Origin: Bradyrhizobium sp. PSBB068 | Lineage (GTDB): Bacteria > Pseudomonadota > Alphaproteobacteria > Rhizobiales > Xanthobacteraceae | Assembly: GCA_016839165.1 (NCBI GenBank) | Contig: CP069300.1 | Location: forward strand, 3,658,001-3,722,000 | Length of the DNA stretch: 64,000 nucleotides | Reading direction: 5' to 3' | Shown: positions 34,513 through 44,088 of the stretch, in pieces | Layout: each line of letters begins with the position of its first letter | Position numbering within the stretch: position 1 is the first letter of the stretch | The notes under the pieces: generated by a model | What the model was told of the DNA's origin: nothing | The model's database searches: none | Seen by the model: only the letters and a program-made list of their open reading frames with translations | Position numbers and translations under genes: made by a program

Positions 34513-36177
34513 TCACTCCGTCCCTTCGGAACGGAAGATCGCAATCGAGACCGCCTTGCCCTGCGAGATGTTGTAGCCCTCGATCCGGACCGGCGCGTTG
34601 TAGCGCAGCCCGATCGCCTCGGCGCGCTGCACGAAGGCGCGCTCCGAGCGCTGTTCGACCAGCGCGAAGCGGCAGGAGCCCTGCCCCAGAAAATCCGCCG
34701 CGCCGGATCCGTCGGTGAGCAGCGTCGAGGTATCGGTCATGAAGACGAGGCTCGGCTCATGGAAGCCGGCCGCCGCCGCCTTCGGGCCGACGCAGGTGAC
34801 GTTGCGCAAGGCGCGTGCGACCTCCTGGCTCGGAAACACGGTGGTGAGCCGCGGCAGCACCACGCCATAGGTGGCGCCCGCCATCAGCGCCGCGGCGATC
34901 ACCGCATTGAGCAGCGAGCGTTCGGCGCGGCTGTCCTCGAACATCCACCACGCGACGAGGCCGAACACCATCGCGACGGCAAACAGCGGCCAGGCCGGAA
35001 ACACCGGCTGATGGATCGCCTTGATGGCGCCGACGATCACCAGCACCGCGCCGAATGCAGGGATGGCAAACCACCAGGCGGCGCCACGCAGCAACCAGGG
35101 CGAACGCGACAGCACGCGGCGCTCCAGCGCGCCGACGGTCAGGATCGCGATCGCCGGATAGAGCGGCAGCACGTAATGCGGCAGCTTGGTCAGCACGGCT
35201 TCGAACACGATCCAGGACGGGATCAGCCAGGCCAACAGGAACTGCGCGCCGGGCTCACGCCGCGCGCGCCAGACCGCCGGCGCCGCCATGGCAGCAAGCG
35301 GCGCGCCGGGCCAGAACGTGATCCAGAACAGCAACAGATAGATCCCGGGCGGCGCGCCGTGCGATTCCTGCGCACCGAGCTTGCTCAGCATGTCGCCGCC
35401 GACCGAGTCGGCAAAGAAGGTCTCTCCGGCCCGCAGGAAGATCAGCACGAACCACGGCAGCACCAGCACAAGGGTCCACATCAGGCCCCAGACCGGACGC
35501 ATCCGCCAGAACCACGCCGCCGATCGATCGAGGATCGCAAGCCCCGCCATCGCAAGGCCGACGAACATCAGGATCAGCGGCCCCTTGAGCAGGATGCCGA
35601 CCGCGAGCGCGGTCCAGAAGATCGCGGGCGGGCCCCATGATGGATGCGCCGGATCCTCGCCGCGTTGCCAGGACAGATACACGCGCGCCATCGCACCCAT
35701 CGCCGCGGTGACCGTCAGCAGCAGCATCGCGTCGGTCTTGGCGAGCCGCGCTTCGACCCCGAGCAACACGCAGCTTGCCATCATCAGGGCGGCCAGCACC
35801 GCCCCTTGCCGCGTCACGAAGGCGAGCGCCGTCCAATAGGTCAGCAAGACGGCGCCGATGGCGCCGATCAGGGACGGCAGGCGGTAGACCCAGATACGGA
35901 CCTGGGCGCGCTGCACCCCGAGCGCGGAGATCGTCTTCAGCGCCGCCGCCTGCATCCAGTAGATGCCGACCGGTTTCTTGTACCGGACGTCGTCCTGGAA
36001 GCGGATGTCGACGAAATCGCCGCTCTCGACCATCTGCTTGGTCGCCTGGGCAAAGCGAACCTCGTCGCGGTCGATCGGCGGGATGGTGAAGAAGCCCGGC
36101 AGGAACAGCACCAGGCAGGTCAGCGTCAGAAACAGGAGCGAACGCCATTGGCTGGCCGTCGCGAACTCGAACGCCAT
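34513..36177 (-). CDS. ArnT/PMT-like glycosyltransferase (polyprenyl-phosphate sugar donor)
   Basis: GT-C family membrane glycosyltransferase of about 554 residues with around 12 helices. The first periplasmic loop carries the catalytic PPIDRDEVRFAQATKQM (D-x-D-E pattern) near residue 36, then QDDVRYKKPVGIYWMQ, both hallmarks of ArnT/PMT_2 enzymes. A soluble C-terminal domain begins around residue 450. The start is set at ATG 36177 (MAFEFATASQWRSLL); the in-frame ATG at 36258 adds a non-hydrophobic segment. First gene of the cassette; the transferred sugar is not readable from sequence. Confidence 0.9.
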   Translation of the reverse strand: MAFEFATASQWRSLLFLTLTCLVLFLPGFFTIPPIDRDEVRFAQATKQMVESGDFVDIRFQDDVRYKKPVGIYWMQAAALKTISALGVQRAQVRIWVYRLPSLIGAIGAVLLTYWTALAFVTRQGAVLAALMMASCVLLGVEARLAKTDAMLLLTVTAAMGAMARVYLSWQRGEDPAHPSWGPPAIFWTALAVGILLKGPLILMFVGLAMAGLAILDRSAAWFWRMRPVWGLMWTLVLVLPWFVLIFLRAGETFFADSVGGDMLSKLGAQESHGAPPGIYLLLFWITFWPGAPLAAMAAPAVWRARREPGAQFLLAWLIPSWIVFEAVLTKLPHYVLPLYPAIAILTVGALERRVLSRSPWLLRGAAWWFAIPAFGAVLVIVGAIKAIHQPVFPAWPLFAVAMVFGLVAWWMFEDSRAERSLLNAVIAAALMAGATYGVVLPRLTTVFPSQEVARALRNVTCVGPKAAAAGFHEPSLVFMTDTSTLLTDGSGAADFLGQGSCRFALVEQRSERAFVQRAEAIGLRYNAPVRIEGYNISQGKAVSIAIFRSEGTE

Positions 36178-36340
36178 GAACAGCCTGCGGCTCGAATGCG
36201 CAGGTTTTACAGACTGTTGCCCTGCTCCAAAGCGCCGGGGTTGGAGGCTATCCACCATGGGTTTCGCATACGATGAAACCGCAGCGCAAACAACCGTGCT
36301 GTTCCGCTTTCCACCCGTACCGTTCCGCTTTCCCGCGCGA

Positions 36341-38455
36341 TCATTGCACGCGGATCACAACGGTATCCGCAGCTCCCGTGGCGTCGATCACGGTCAGCCG
36401 CGCGAAGCCCGGCCCGGGCGGGTCGATCAGGCGCTGCCGCCGGCTGTCGATGTCCCCGGCTGAGACACCATTGACGAGGACCGTCAGCGGCAGCACGCCG
36501 CCGGCAACCTTCACCGGCAGCGGCGCATTGCGGCCGCCCTCCGATTGATCGACGTCGATGCGTGAGCCGTTCAGCGGAAACTGGATGTGCGGGGCCTGAT
36601 CATTGCCGCTGCGGACCAGCTCGCCCAACGGCCGGAACCGGCGCAGCGGCGGCGGCAGTTTCGCGTTGGAGGCAACCAGCACGCCCCGCGGCGGCTTCGG
36701 CAACGCCGCCGGGATCTTGCCGGTGCGCGCAAAGGCGTCGAACAGGATCGGCGCCGCTGCCGTGCGGCCGACCAGACCCGGCACCGGCGCGCCGTCCGGG
36801 CGGCCGACCCAGACGCCGATCGTGATGCGGCCGTCGAAGCCGACCGACCAGGCATCGCGATAGCCGTAGCTGGTGCCGGTCTTGAACGCGATCCGGTTGT
36901 GCACGCCGTTCTCCGGCGGCGGTGTGCCAAGCAGGACGTTGCCGACCTGCCAGGCCGCGGCCTGATCCATCAACCGCATCGTGTCGCGGCTGTCATTCTC
37001 CTGCATGATCTCGCGCAGCGGCTTGGTGGCGCCGAGCCGCGCCAGTCCGGAATAGAGCTGGGCGAGATCCTGCAACGTTATGCCGACACCGCCGAGACCC
37101 ATCGCAAGGCCCGGCGCCTCGTCCTTCGGCAGTACCAGACTGGTGCCGGCCTGCTTCAGCCGCGACGACAGCCGGCTGGCGCCGACCCGATCGAGCAGCG
37201 CGATCGCGGGCACGTTGAGCGACAATTGCAGCGCCTTGCGGATCGGCACCGTGCCCTGGAACGTCATGTCGAAATTTTCCGGCGCATAGCTGCCGAAGCG
37301 GATCGGCCGATCCTCGATCAGGCTGTCGGGATGGACGAAGCCGTCCTCGAAAGCGAGGCCGTAGATGAACGGTTTCAGCGTTGAGCCCGGCGAGCGTATC
37401 GCGCGCGTCATGTCGACCTGCCCGGCCCGCCGCTCGTCGAAATAATCGGCGGAGCCGACGCGCGCCAGCACGTCACCGGTTTCGTTGTCCACCACCACGA
37501 TCGCGACCGAGACGTCAGGCCCCTGCGCGATGGCGCGATCGCGCGCCAACGCCTCCAGGTTCCGCTGAAGTGTGGAGTCCAGCGTCAGCTTGATGACGGG
37601 AGAGTCCTTCATCGTCGCGACCGCCTGATCGGACGAATGCGGCGCCAGGATCGGGATCTGCTTGCGCAACCTCGGCACCGCCGCCGCCCTCGCCTGCGCG
37701 GCATCGTCCTTCGACACCACGCCATCCTCGACCATGCGGTCGAGCACGCGGTCGCGCGCGGCATGCGCGGCTTCGGGGTAACGGTCGAGCCGCCGCCGCT
37801 CCGGCGATTGCGGCAGCGCCACCAGGAGCGCGGCTTCCGCGAGCGACAGCCGCCTCGGCTCCTTGCCGAAATAGGCGATCGAGGCCGCGCGGACGCCCTC
37901 GAGATTGCCGCCGAACGGCGCCAGCGCCAGATAGAGGTCGAGGATCTGGTCCTTCGAGAGCTGCCGCTCCAGCTCGACCGCGCGCACCATCTGCCGCAGC
38001 TTTGCGTAGACCGAACGCTGGTGCCGCGGCTCGATCAGCCGCGCCAGCTGCATCGTGATGGTCGAACCGCCCGAGACGATATGGCCGCTGGTGAGCAGCT
38101 GGAAGCCGGCGCGCGACAGCGCCAGCGGATCGATGCCGTGATGCTCGTAGAAGCGCTTGTCCTCATAGGCGAACAGCAGCTTCAGATAGCCGGGATCGAC
38201 GGCCGTCTTCGCATCGACCGGCAGCCGCCAGCGTCCGTCCGCCATCGCATAGGCGCGCAGCAGTTTTCCGTTGCGATCGACGACTGTGGTCGAGACCTGC
38301 TGCGCCTGCATGATCGGCAGCGGACCGAGCGAGACGACCCAGCCGGCGAAGCCGCCGGTTGCGACCAGCGTCGTGACGGCGCAGATCGCCAGGACGGTCT
38401 TGATCCGCCGCCAGCGCGTCTTGCGTTCCGGTGCTGTCCTCGACGCTGCGCTCAT
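36341..38455 (-). CDS. pbpC: Penicillin-binding protein 1C
   Basis: Bifunctional murein polymerase of 704 residues. One N-terminal anchor (about 20-42) is followed by the GT51 domain with FAYEDKRFYEHHGIDP near residue 93 and GGSTITMQLARL near 130. The transpeptidase domain has the SxxK motif in SPGSTLKPFIYG near 355, SLN in LQLSLNVPAIAL near 410, and KTGT in FKTGTSYGYRD near 520. A C-terminal BiPBP_C domain ends the protein. The ATG at 38455 overlaps the stop of the alpha-2-macroglobulin gene by 4 bp; the longer frame inside that gene is a shadow. PBP1C and A2M pairing is common in proteobacteria. Confidence 0.94.
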   Translation of the reverse strand: MSAASRTAPERKTRWRRIKTVLAICAVTTLVATGGFAGWVVSLGPLPIMQAQQVSTTVVDRNGKLLRAYAMADGRWRLPVDAKTAVDPGYLKLLFAYEDKRFYEHHGIDPLALSRAGFQLLTSGHIVSGGSTITMQLARLIEPRHQRSVYAKLRQMVRAVELERQLSKDQILDLYLALAPFGGNLEGVRAASIAYFGKEPRRLSLAEAALLVALPQSPERRRLDRYPEAAHAARDRVLDRMVEDGVVSKDDAAQARAAAVPRLRKQIPILAPHSSDQAVATMKDSPVIKLTLDSTLQRNLEALARDRAIAQGPDVSVAIVVVDNETGDVLARVGSADYFDERRAGQVDMTRAIRSPGSTLKPFIYGLAFEDGFVHPDSLIEDRPIRFGSYAPENFDMTFQGTVPIRKALQLSLNVPAIALLDRVGASRLSSRLKQAGTSLVLPKDEAPGLAMGLGGVGITLQDLAQLYSGLARLGATKPLREIMQENDSRDTMRLMDQAAAWQVGNVLLGTPPPENGVHNRIAFKTGTSYGYRDAWSVGFDGRITIGVWVGRPDGAPVPGLVGRTAAAPILFDAFARTGKIPAALPKPPRGVLVASNAKLPPPLRRFRPLGELVRSGNDQAPHIQFPLNGSRIDVDQSEGGRNAPLPVKVAGGVLPLTVLVNGVSAGDIDSRRQRLIDPPGPGFARLTVIDATGAADTVVIRVQ

Positions 38456-41400
38456 TTCGCGGGCTTCACCTCGACGGCGCCGGTGCCGCTGCGGCCGTAG
38501 CGCGAGGGGTTGTACATGTCCTCGACATAGGCCTGTGGCAGCACGTATTTGCCCGGCGACACCGCGCGCACGACATAGGCGACAGTGAACACCGACTTGT
38601 CGTTGGCGCCGCGGTCGATCGCCGCGGTGAAGCGGTCGTCGCGGAACTCGGTGTTCTTCGGCTCGACACCGTCCTCGATCCACGTGAGCGTGCCGGAATC
38701 GCCTGACGACACCAAATGCGGGTTGTCGATCTCGAGCCCGGCCGGCAGATAGTCCGCCACCATGATGTGACCGAATTCCGGTTTCGCTTCCGTGACCTTC
38801 AGGACAACCGCGAAGCGGTCGTTCTGCTTCGCCTTGCTGACATCGGCCGGCTTGCCGTCGAGCGTGAAGTAGCTGCGCTCGATCTTGAAGCCGTTGGAGG
38901 CCGCAGGTTCCGGCGTGACCGGCGAGCCCGCCACCGAGACCACCGCCTGCAGCGGTGCGTCGCCGGTGTTGGTGATCTTGAGCGGCTGGCCCGTCATCGC
39001 CTCGGCCTTGTAGCTGCGATAGACCGCGGTCTTGACGCCCTGGCCGTTGATGTCGAGGGCCAGCGTCTCCTTGGCCAGCGCGCGCGCCGCCAGCACCATC
39101 CACGCATTCTCCTGCGTCGAGGTGTAGGGCGACAGCCCCCGCGCTGCTTCCACCCGCAACACGGCCTGCGTCAGCGTCGTGCGCGGCGCATTGCCCTCGC
39201 CGGCAAGCGAGACCAGCGCCGCCGCATCGCGCAGTGCCGAGCCGTAATCGACGCGGCCGAACTCGATCACCGGTTTCGGGTTCAGCGCGTCGAGCGCGGC
39301 GCCGTAGACCCGCTCGGCCCTCGCTCTGTCGCCGACCAGCGCCAGTGCCGCGGCAAGCTGCGCCTTGGAGATCGGCGTCGCCAGATTGTTCAACTTGGTG
39401 TCGGCGAGATAGCGCAGGTCGCCGATCGGCGCCGCGCCATTGCGCGCGAGCACGTAGAGGCCGTAGGCCAGATCACGGCCGCCGTCCTTCTCCGGTTCGT
39501 TGGCATTGACCACCGAGTTCCTGACACGGTCGAGCGCGCTCTTGAACAGCACGTCCGGCACCGCAAAGCCCTTCTCGCGGGCGCGGGTCAGGAAGTCCGT
39601 CACGTAAGCATCGAGCCAGGCGTCGTCGCCGCCCGCCGACCAAAGGCCGAACGATCCGTTGGAGCCTTGTCGAGCGAGGAGCCGCTCGATCGCGTCGCGG
39701 ATGCGCTGATCGACCGCGGTGTCCATCGCCAGATGGGCGCCGGCGGCGAGATCGTTGACATAGAGCAGCGGCAGCGCACGGCTGGTGATCTGCTCGGAGC
39801 AGCCATAGGGGTAGCGGTCGAGCGCCTTCAGGATGCTCGCGGCATCGAGCGCGGTCGACAGGCTCGCCGAGATCGAGACGCTGCCGGTGCCCGGCACCAG
39901 GTCGGAGAACATGTCCGACGTCAGCGTCAGGCTCTCGCCCTTCGCCAGCGTGCGGATCGAGCGGCGTGCCAGCACTTGCGTGGCCGGCTTGACGTCCAGT
40001 GCGTAATGCCGCGCCAGCGTCAGCCCGTTCGGCCCGGAAATATTGACGTCGAAATCGGCGCGACCGGCGCCACCGGCCTCGAGCCCGAGCGACAGCGAGG
40101 AGCGCTGCTTGGCGGCGAGCTTCACCGTCGTCGTGGGATTGCCCGACGCCTTGATCGGGCCGCTCGCCTTGATGCTGATTGCGTAGTCGCCGGCGGCGCC
40201 TTCGACATTGTCGATATCCATGCTGATGGTGCCTTTGTCACCGGTCAGCAGGAAGCGCGGCAAGGTCGCGGTCAGCACCACGGGATCGCGCACCGTCACG
40301 TCGACATTGGCGCGGCCGAGCTTGGTGGCGCTCCACGCCACCGCCATCACCCGCGCGGTGCCCGCGAACTCCGGAATGTCGAAGCTCACTTCGGCCGTGC
40401 CGTCGGGGCCGACCGTGACGATGCCGGAATAGAGCGCGAGCGGCTTCTGCGTCGGCGGCGAGCCCTGCAGCTCGGCGCCGGCCGCGTCGCCGCCGCTGCG
40501 GATTTGGCCGGTTGTGCCCTGCATGCCGTCGATCAGCTGCCCGTAGAGGTCGCGGATCTCGGCGGTCAGGCGGCGCTGGCCGAGGTAGTAGTCGTCCGGC
40601 GCCGGCGGCTTGTAGTTGGTCAGGTTGAGAATGCCGACGTCGACCGCGGCCAGCACCACCTTGGCATCCTCGCCGGGATTGAGCCCGCCGAGCTTGACCG
40701 GAATTTTCAGCGCCGTGCCCGGCCGCACCAGAGCGGGCGGCGACAGCGTGACGGCGAGCGTACGCGTCTTCTTGTCGATGCCGAACCATTTCAGCCCGAT
40801 CGCGCGGCCCGGCATGCGCCCGGCGGCGGCATCGAGCGGACGGCGCAGCGTCGTCATGACGTAGGCGCCGGTGCCCCAATCCTTGCCAACCTCGAGTTTG
40901 ACCTGCTGGGTGCCTTCCTTGACGTCGACGCTCTGGGTCGTCAGCAGGCGGTCACCAAGCACATAGACGGTCAGCTTGCCCGCGGTGCGCGCATTGACGG
41001 ACACCGTCATGGTGTCGCCAGAAGCATATTCCGGCTTGTCGATCGATGTTTCCAGCAGATCGGGCGTGTCGGCGCTGCCGTCCGAATACCAGCCGACATC
41101 GAACTGCACCGAGGTCACAGGCCCGTCGGCATCGGTCGATTTCACATCGAGCCGGTAGCGGCCGGGCTGCGGCTGGAAGGTCAGGCGCAGCGGCTTGTCG
41201 GCCGCGAGGTTGGCGTCGCCATCGGCCACGCGGCGGGTCGACTTGACCGGTTCATACTGCCAGGACGAGTTCTGCCGGTACCACTGGTAGCGCGACTCCA
41301 GCTTCAGCAGCTCGTAGCGCAGCCCGTTGCGCGGCAGCTGCTTGCCGTCGGGCGCGACGAACACGACATCGAATTCGGCCTTGTCGCCCTCGGCGACGCT

Positions 41401-43659
41401 CTTGTCGCCGAACAACGGCTTGACGCCGATCAGCGAGGCGCTGGGGGCCACCGGCAGCACGATCTTGCGCTCGACCGAACGGCCGCCGCTCTCCGCCATG
41501 CGGATGAAGATCTGGGCCTCCTGCGGCCGGGTCGAGGCCGGGACCTTCTCGAGCTTCACCGGGAAGGTCGCCGCGCCATTGGCATCGGCCTCCGGCAGGT
41601 CCTCGATCGGAGTCCGCTCATTGCTCGCGGTCTTCTCGTCATCGACGCCGAACTGGTAGCCGGCATAGCCGGGCCGGCCGTTAGCGGCCGGCGCGACCAG
41701 CATATCGCCTTCGAGCTGAAGGCCCGAGGCCGGCGCGCCATAGAGGAAACGGCCGGAGACCTGAAGTTCCACCGGAACTTCAGCTTTGATCAGCTTCTCC
41801 TTGCTGGTCAGGTCGAATTCGATCCGCTCGGGGATGTAATCCTCGACCATGAAGGTGGTCTCGCCGACCGACGCGCCCTTGGGATCGGTGAAGACGCGGG
41901 CGCGCCAGGTGCCGGTCGGCACCGCGGAATTGAGCGCCACCGCCAGCATCCGGCCGCCGGCACCCTGGTCAGGCAGCACGGTGCGGCGGAATTCGACGCC
42001 GTCGGGACGCTCGATCACCATGGTAAGCGGCGTTCCGGTCAGCGCGTTGCCCTGGCCGTCACGCAGCAGCGCCGTCAAATAAACGGTCTCGTTGGAACGA
42101 TAGACGCCGCGCTCGGCATAGACGAAGGCGTCGGCGCCGGCGGGGATCGCCCGGCCCGCGACGCCGCGGTCGGTGAGGTCGAAGGCATTGGTCTTCAGGC
42201 TCAGGAAGGCGTAGTCGGATTTTTCGCCTGTCACCGTGAGCAGCGCCGGCGACAGCCCGCCCTCGCCGCGTGCCAGGCCCTGCTCGAACAGCACGTGGCC
42301 GGCGGCGTCGGTCTTGCGGGTGGCCAGGATCTCGTTGTTGCGGGCGACCAGCTTCACTTCCGCATTGGCGACCGCTTCAGTCGAGGCCAGCGAGTTGACG
42401 AACACGTGGATACCGTCATTGCCGGAGAAGGCCGACAAGCCCATGTCCGAGACGATGAACCATTGCGTCGCCAGCGTGCCGTCATCATCGCTGCCCGGGC
42501 CCTTGGCCGCCGCGGTCATGACATAGACACCGGGCTGCAGGTCGCCGAGCGCCTGATCGACCGGAAACGCCGTGACCACGTCCTGGTTCAGCGTGGTTGC
42601 GGTCGCCAGCTCGCCGGACCACACCTTGACGCCACGCTGGCCGCCGAGATCGGAGAGCTGGTAACGGCTCAGCGTGCTCTGGAAGTCGCTATCGATCACG
42701 GTGTTGATCAGGTTGCGGTCGCCGATCCGGAACACATCGATCGTGACCGCCGGCGTGTTGACGCTGACCACCGGGATACCGCGCTGTCCGGTCCGCGGCA
42801 GCACATAGGCGCGCCCCGTGAACCGGACGAACGGCTTGCGGTCGCGGACATAGATGTTGAACTCGGCCGATTTCGGCAGCGTCTCCTTGACGGTCGAGGG
42901 CAGCCCGGCGCGCAGATTGATGTTGTAGCGCTCGCCATGCTTCAGGCCATCGACGCAGAGCTGCTGGCCTTCCGCCGACAGGGCCGGCTTGTCGGTGCCG
43001 GCCAGTGCCAGGTACGGCGCGAAATCGACGCGCTTGGCCAGCTCCTCGGAGAACTGGAAGCAGGCCCGCGGCGAGGCCGCATCGGAATCAACGCTATAAT
43101 CCAGCAGCCGGAAGCCGTGCTCGTCGCGCATCCTCTCATACTGGCCTCTGATATCGGCGACCTCGCGCAGGTCGAGCGACAGCCGCAAGCTGTCGAGCGC
43201 CGGACGCCACAGCTTGCGCTCGGCGAACGCCTTGCCGAGCACGGCCAGCGCATCGGCCTCTTCGCCGGCATTGCCGGCGCGCTGATAGGCGATGTAGGCG
43301 GCGGTGGAGGCGCGCTCCATCAGGAAGGTCTGTTCGCTGGAGCTCGCCGACCTGATCTGGAACACGGTCTTGGCGAGCCGCAGCCAGTTGGCGCCGTCCT
43401 CCGGCGCGGTCGCCGCGATCTGGCCGAGGATCTGCAAGCCTCCGCGGAAATCATTGCGCTTGAAGGCGGCATCCGCGTCGGTGCGCAGGGTTGCGGCCGA
43501 CTTGTTGACCGCCCCCGCCTCGCTCTTGATCTGGGCTTCCAGCTTGATCGCGGAATCGGCGAGGTCGTCGCGCTTGAAGGCCTTGTCCGCCGCCTGGGCG
43601 CTGACCAGGCCGAGCGCCAGCGTGGCGCAAACTGCAGCGGCACGAACCAATCCGATCAT
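38452..43659 (-). CDS. Bacterial alpha-2-macroglobulin with thioester motif
   Basis: Large periplasmic protein of 1735 residues of the bacterial A2M (YfhM/MG1) family, which traps proteases through an internal thioester. A cleavable signal (ending VSAQAADKA) is seen and no lipobox, unlike the E. coli lipoprotein. The bait and MG domains span the middle (for example VYAERGVYRSNETVYLTALLRDGQ near 515). The thioester motif is YPYGCSEQITSRALP near residue 1285 (CxEQ intact), followed by the alpha-alpha TED domain (YGLYVLARNGAA). Four-base overlap with pbpC implies coupled synthesis; together they are thought to protect the cell when the envelope is breached. Confidence 0.95.
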   Translation of the reverse strand: MIGLVRAAAVCATLALGLVSAQAADKAFKRDDLADSAIKLEAQIKSEAGAVNKSAATLRTDADAAFKRNDFRGGLQILGQIAATAPEDGANWLRLAKTVFQIRSASSSEQTFLMERASTAAYIAYQRAGNAGEEADALAVLGKAFAERKLWRPALDSLRLSLDLREVADIRGQYERMRDEHGFRLLDYSVDSDAASPRACFQFSEELAKRVDFAPYLALAGTDKPALSAEGQQLCVDGLKHGERYNINLRAGLPSTVKETLPKSAEFNIYVRDRKPFVRFTGRAYVLPRTGQRGIPVVSVNTPAVTIDVFRIGDRNLINTVIDSDFQSTLSRYQLSDLGGQRGVKVWSGELATATTLNQDVVTAFPVDQALGDLQPGVYVMTAAAKGPGSDDDGTLATQWFIVSDMGLSAFSGNDGIHVFVNSLASTEAVANAEVKLVARNNEILATRKTDAAGHVLFEQGLARGEGGLSPALLTVTGEKSDYAFLSLKTNAFDLTDRGVAGRAIPAGADAFVYAERGVYRSNETVYLTALLRDGQGNALTGTPLTMVIERPDGVEFRRTVLPDQGAGGRMLAVALNSAVPTGTWRARVFTDPKGASVGETTFMVEDYIPERIEFDLTSKEKLIKAEVPVELQVSGRFLYGAPASGLQLEGDMLVAPAANGRPGYAGYQFGVDDEKTASNERTPIEDLPEADANGAATFPVKLEKVPASTRPQEAQIFIRMAESGGRSVERKIVLPVAPSASLIGVKPLFGDKSVAEGDKAEFDVVFVAPDGKQLPRNGLRYELLKLESRYQWYRQNSSWQYEPVKSTRRVADGDANLAADKPLRLTFQPQPGRYRLDVKSTDADGPVTSVQFDVGWYSDGSADTPDLLETSIDKPEYASGDTMTVSVNARTAGKLTVYVLGDRLLTTQSVDVKEGTQQVKLEVGKDWGTGAYVMTTLRRPLDAAAGRMPGRAIGLKWFGIDKKTRTLAVTLSPPALVRPGTALKIPVKLGGLNPGEDAKVVLAAVDVGILNLTNYKPPAPDDYYLGQRRLTAEIRDLYGQLIDGMQGTTGQIRSGGDAAGAELQGSPPTQKPLALYSGIVTVGPDGTAEVSFDIPEFAGTARVMAVAWSATKLGRANVDVTVRDPVVLTATLPRFLLTGDKGTISMDIDNVEGAAGDYAISIKASGPIKASGNPTTTVKLAAKQRSSLSLGLEAGGAGRADFDVNISGPNGLTLARHYALDVKPATQVLARRSIRTLAKGESLTLTSDMFSDLVPGTGSVSISASLSTALDAASILKALDRYPYGCSEQITSRALPLLYVNDLAAGAHLAMDTAVDQRIRDAIERLLARQGSNGSFGLWSAGGDDAWLDAYVTDFLTRAREKGFAVPDVLFKSALDRVRNSVVNANEPEKDGGRDLAYGLYVLARNGAAPIGDLRYLADTKLNNLATPISKAQLAAALALVGDRARAERVYGAALDALNPKPVIEFGRVDYGSALRDAAALVSLAGEGNAPRTTLTQAVLRVEAARGLSPYTSTQENAWMVLAARALAKETLALDINGQGVKTAVYRSYKAEAMTGQPLKITNTGDAPLQAVVSVAGSPVTPEPAASNGFKIERSYFTLDGKPADVSKAKQNDRFAVVLKVTEAKPEFGHIMVADYLPAGLEIDNPHLVSSGDSGTLTWIEDGVEPKNTEFRDDRFTAAIDRGANDKSVFTVAYVVRAVSPGKYVLPQAYVEDMYNPSRYGRSGTGAVEVKPAK

Positions 43660-43946
43660 GATGGAGCTCCTGAACGCCCCGCGGTCGAGCGCCGCGTTGG
43701 GGTAAAAAATGCGCGAAAAGGTGACGGAGTGAAGGCGCCGACATGAACGGACGAAAACGTCGCAGATCGCATTGCCGACATTCCTTCGACCAACCCCGGC
43801 GGCAGCATCATGCCGGCTCGGGGGCTGGACAGGCCAACGCAGGACGGGACCCCTGCTCGCCTTTGTCGCTCGCCCACAGAAATCGGTTCGGACCGACTTG
43901 GCGGAAAAGCGGATTTTTCATAATGGCGGTGCTACAAGGCGGCCAC

Positions 43947-44023
43947 GGTCCCGTAGCTCAACTGGATAGAGTAGCGGATTTCTACTCCGCGGGTTGCAGG
44001 TTCGAATCCTGCCGGGATCGCCA
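43947..44023 (+). tRNA. tRNA-Arg (anticodon TCT)
   Basis: A 77-nt cloverleaf with encoded CCA. Acceptor GGTCCCG pairs with CGGGATC (one G-T). The anticodon stem GCGGA/TCCGC encloses TTTCTAC, giving anticodon TCT. The T-arm GCAGG-TTCGAAT-CCTGC is perfect. The 3' CCA is at 44021-44023. The gene lies alone, downstream of the divergent A2M gene. Confidence 0.96.
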
Positions 44024-44088
44024 ACAATGGCTCAGGTCGTCGCAGTGATCCGGGAAGCGGATCAGCCGGTCAATGTTGGCCAGCTTCG

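Noticed and set aside
38716-43746. A 1676-codon open frame on the plus strand across the alpha-2-macroglobulin gene
   Set aside because: Translation is low-complexity Arg/Gly/Asp/His text with no known domain; the opposite strand encodes a complete A2M with signal peptide and thioester.
43742-43946. Open frame just upstream of tRNA-Arg
   Set aside because: Arg/His-rich translation that runs into the tRNA; no ribosome site and no homology recognised.
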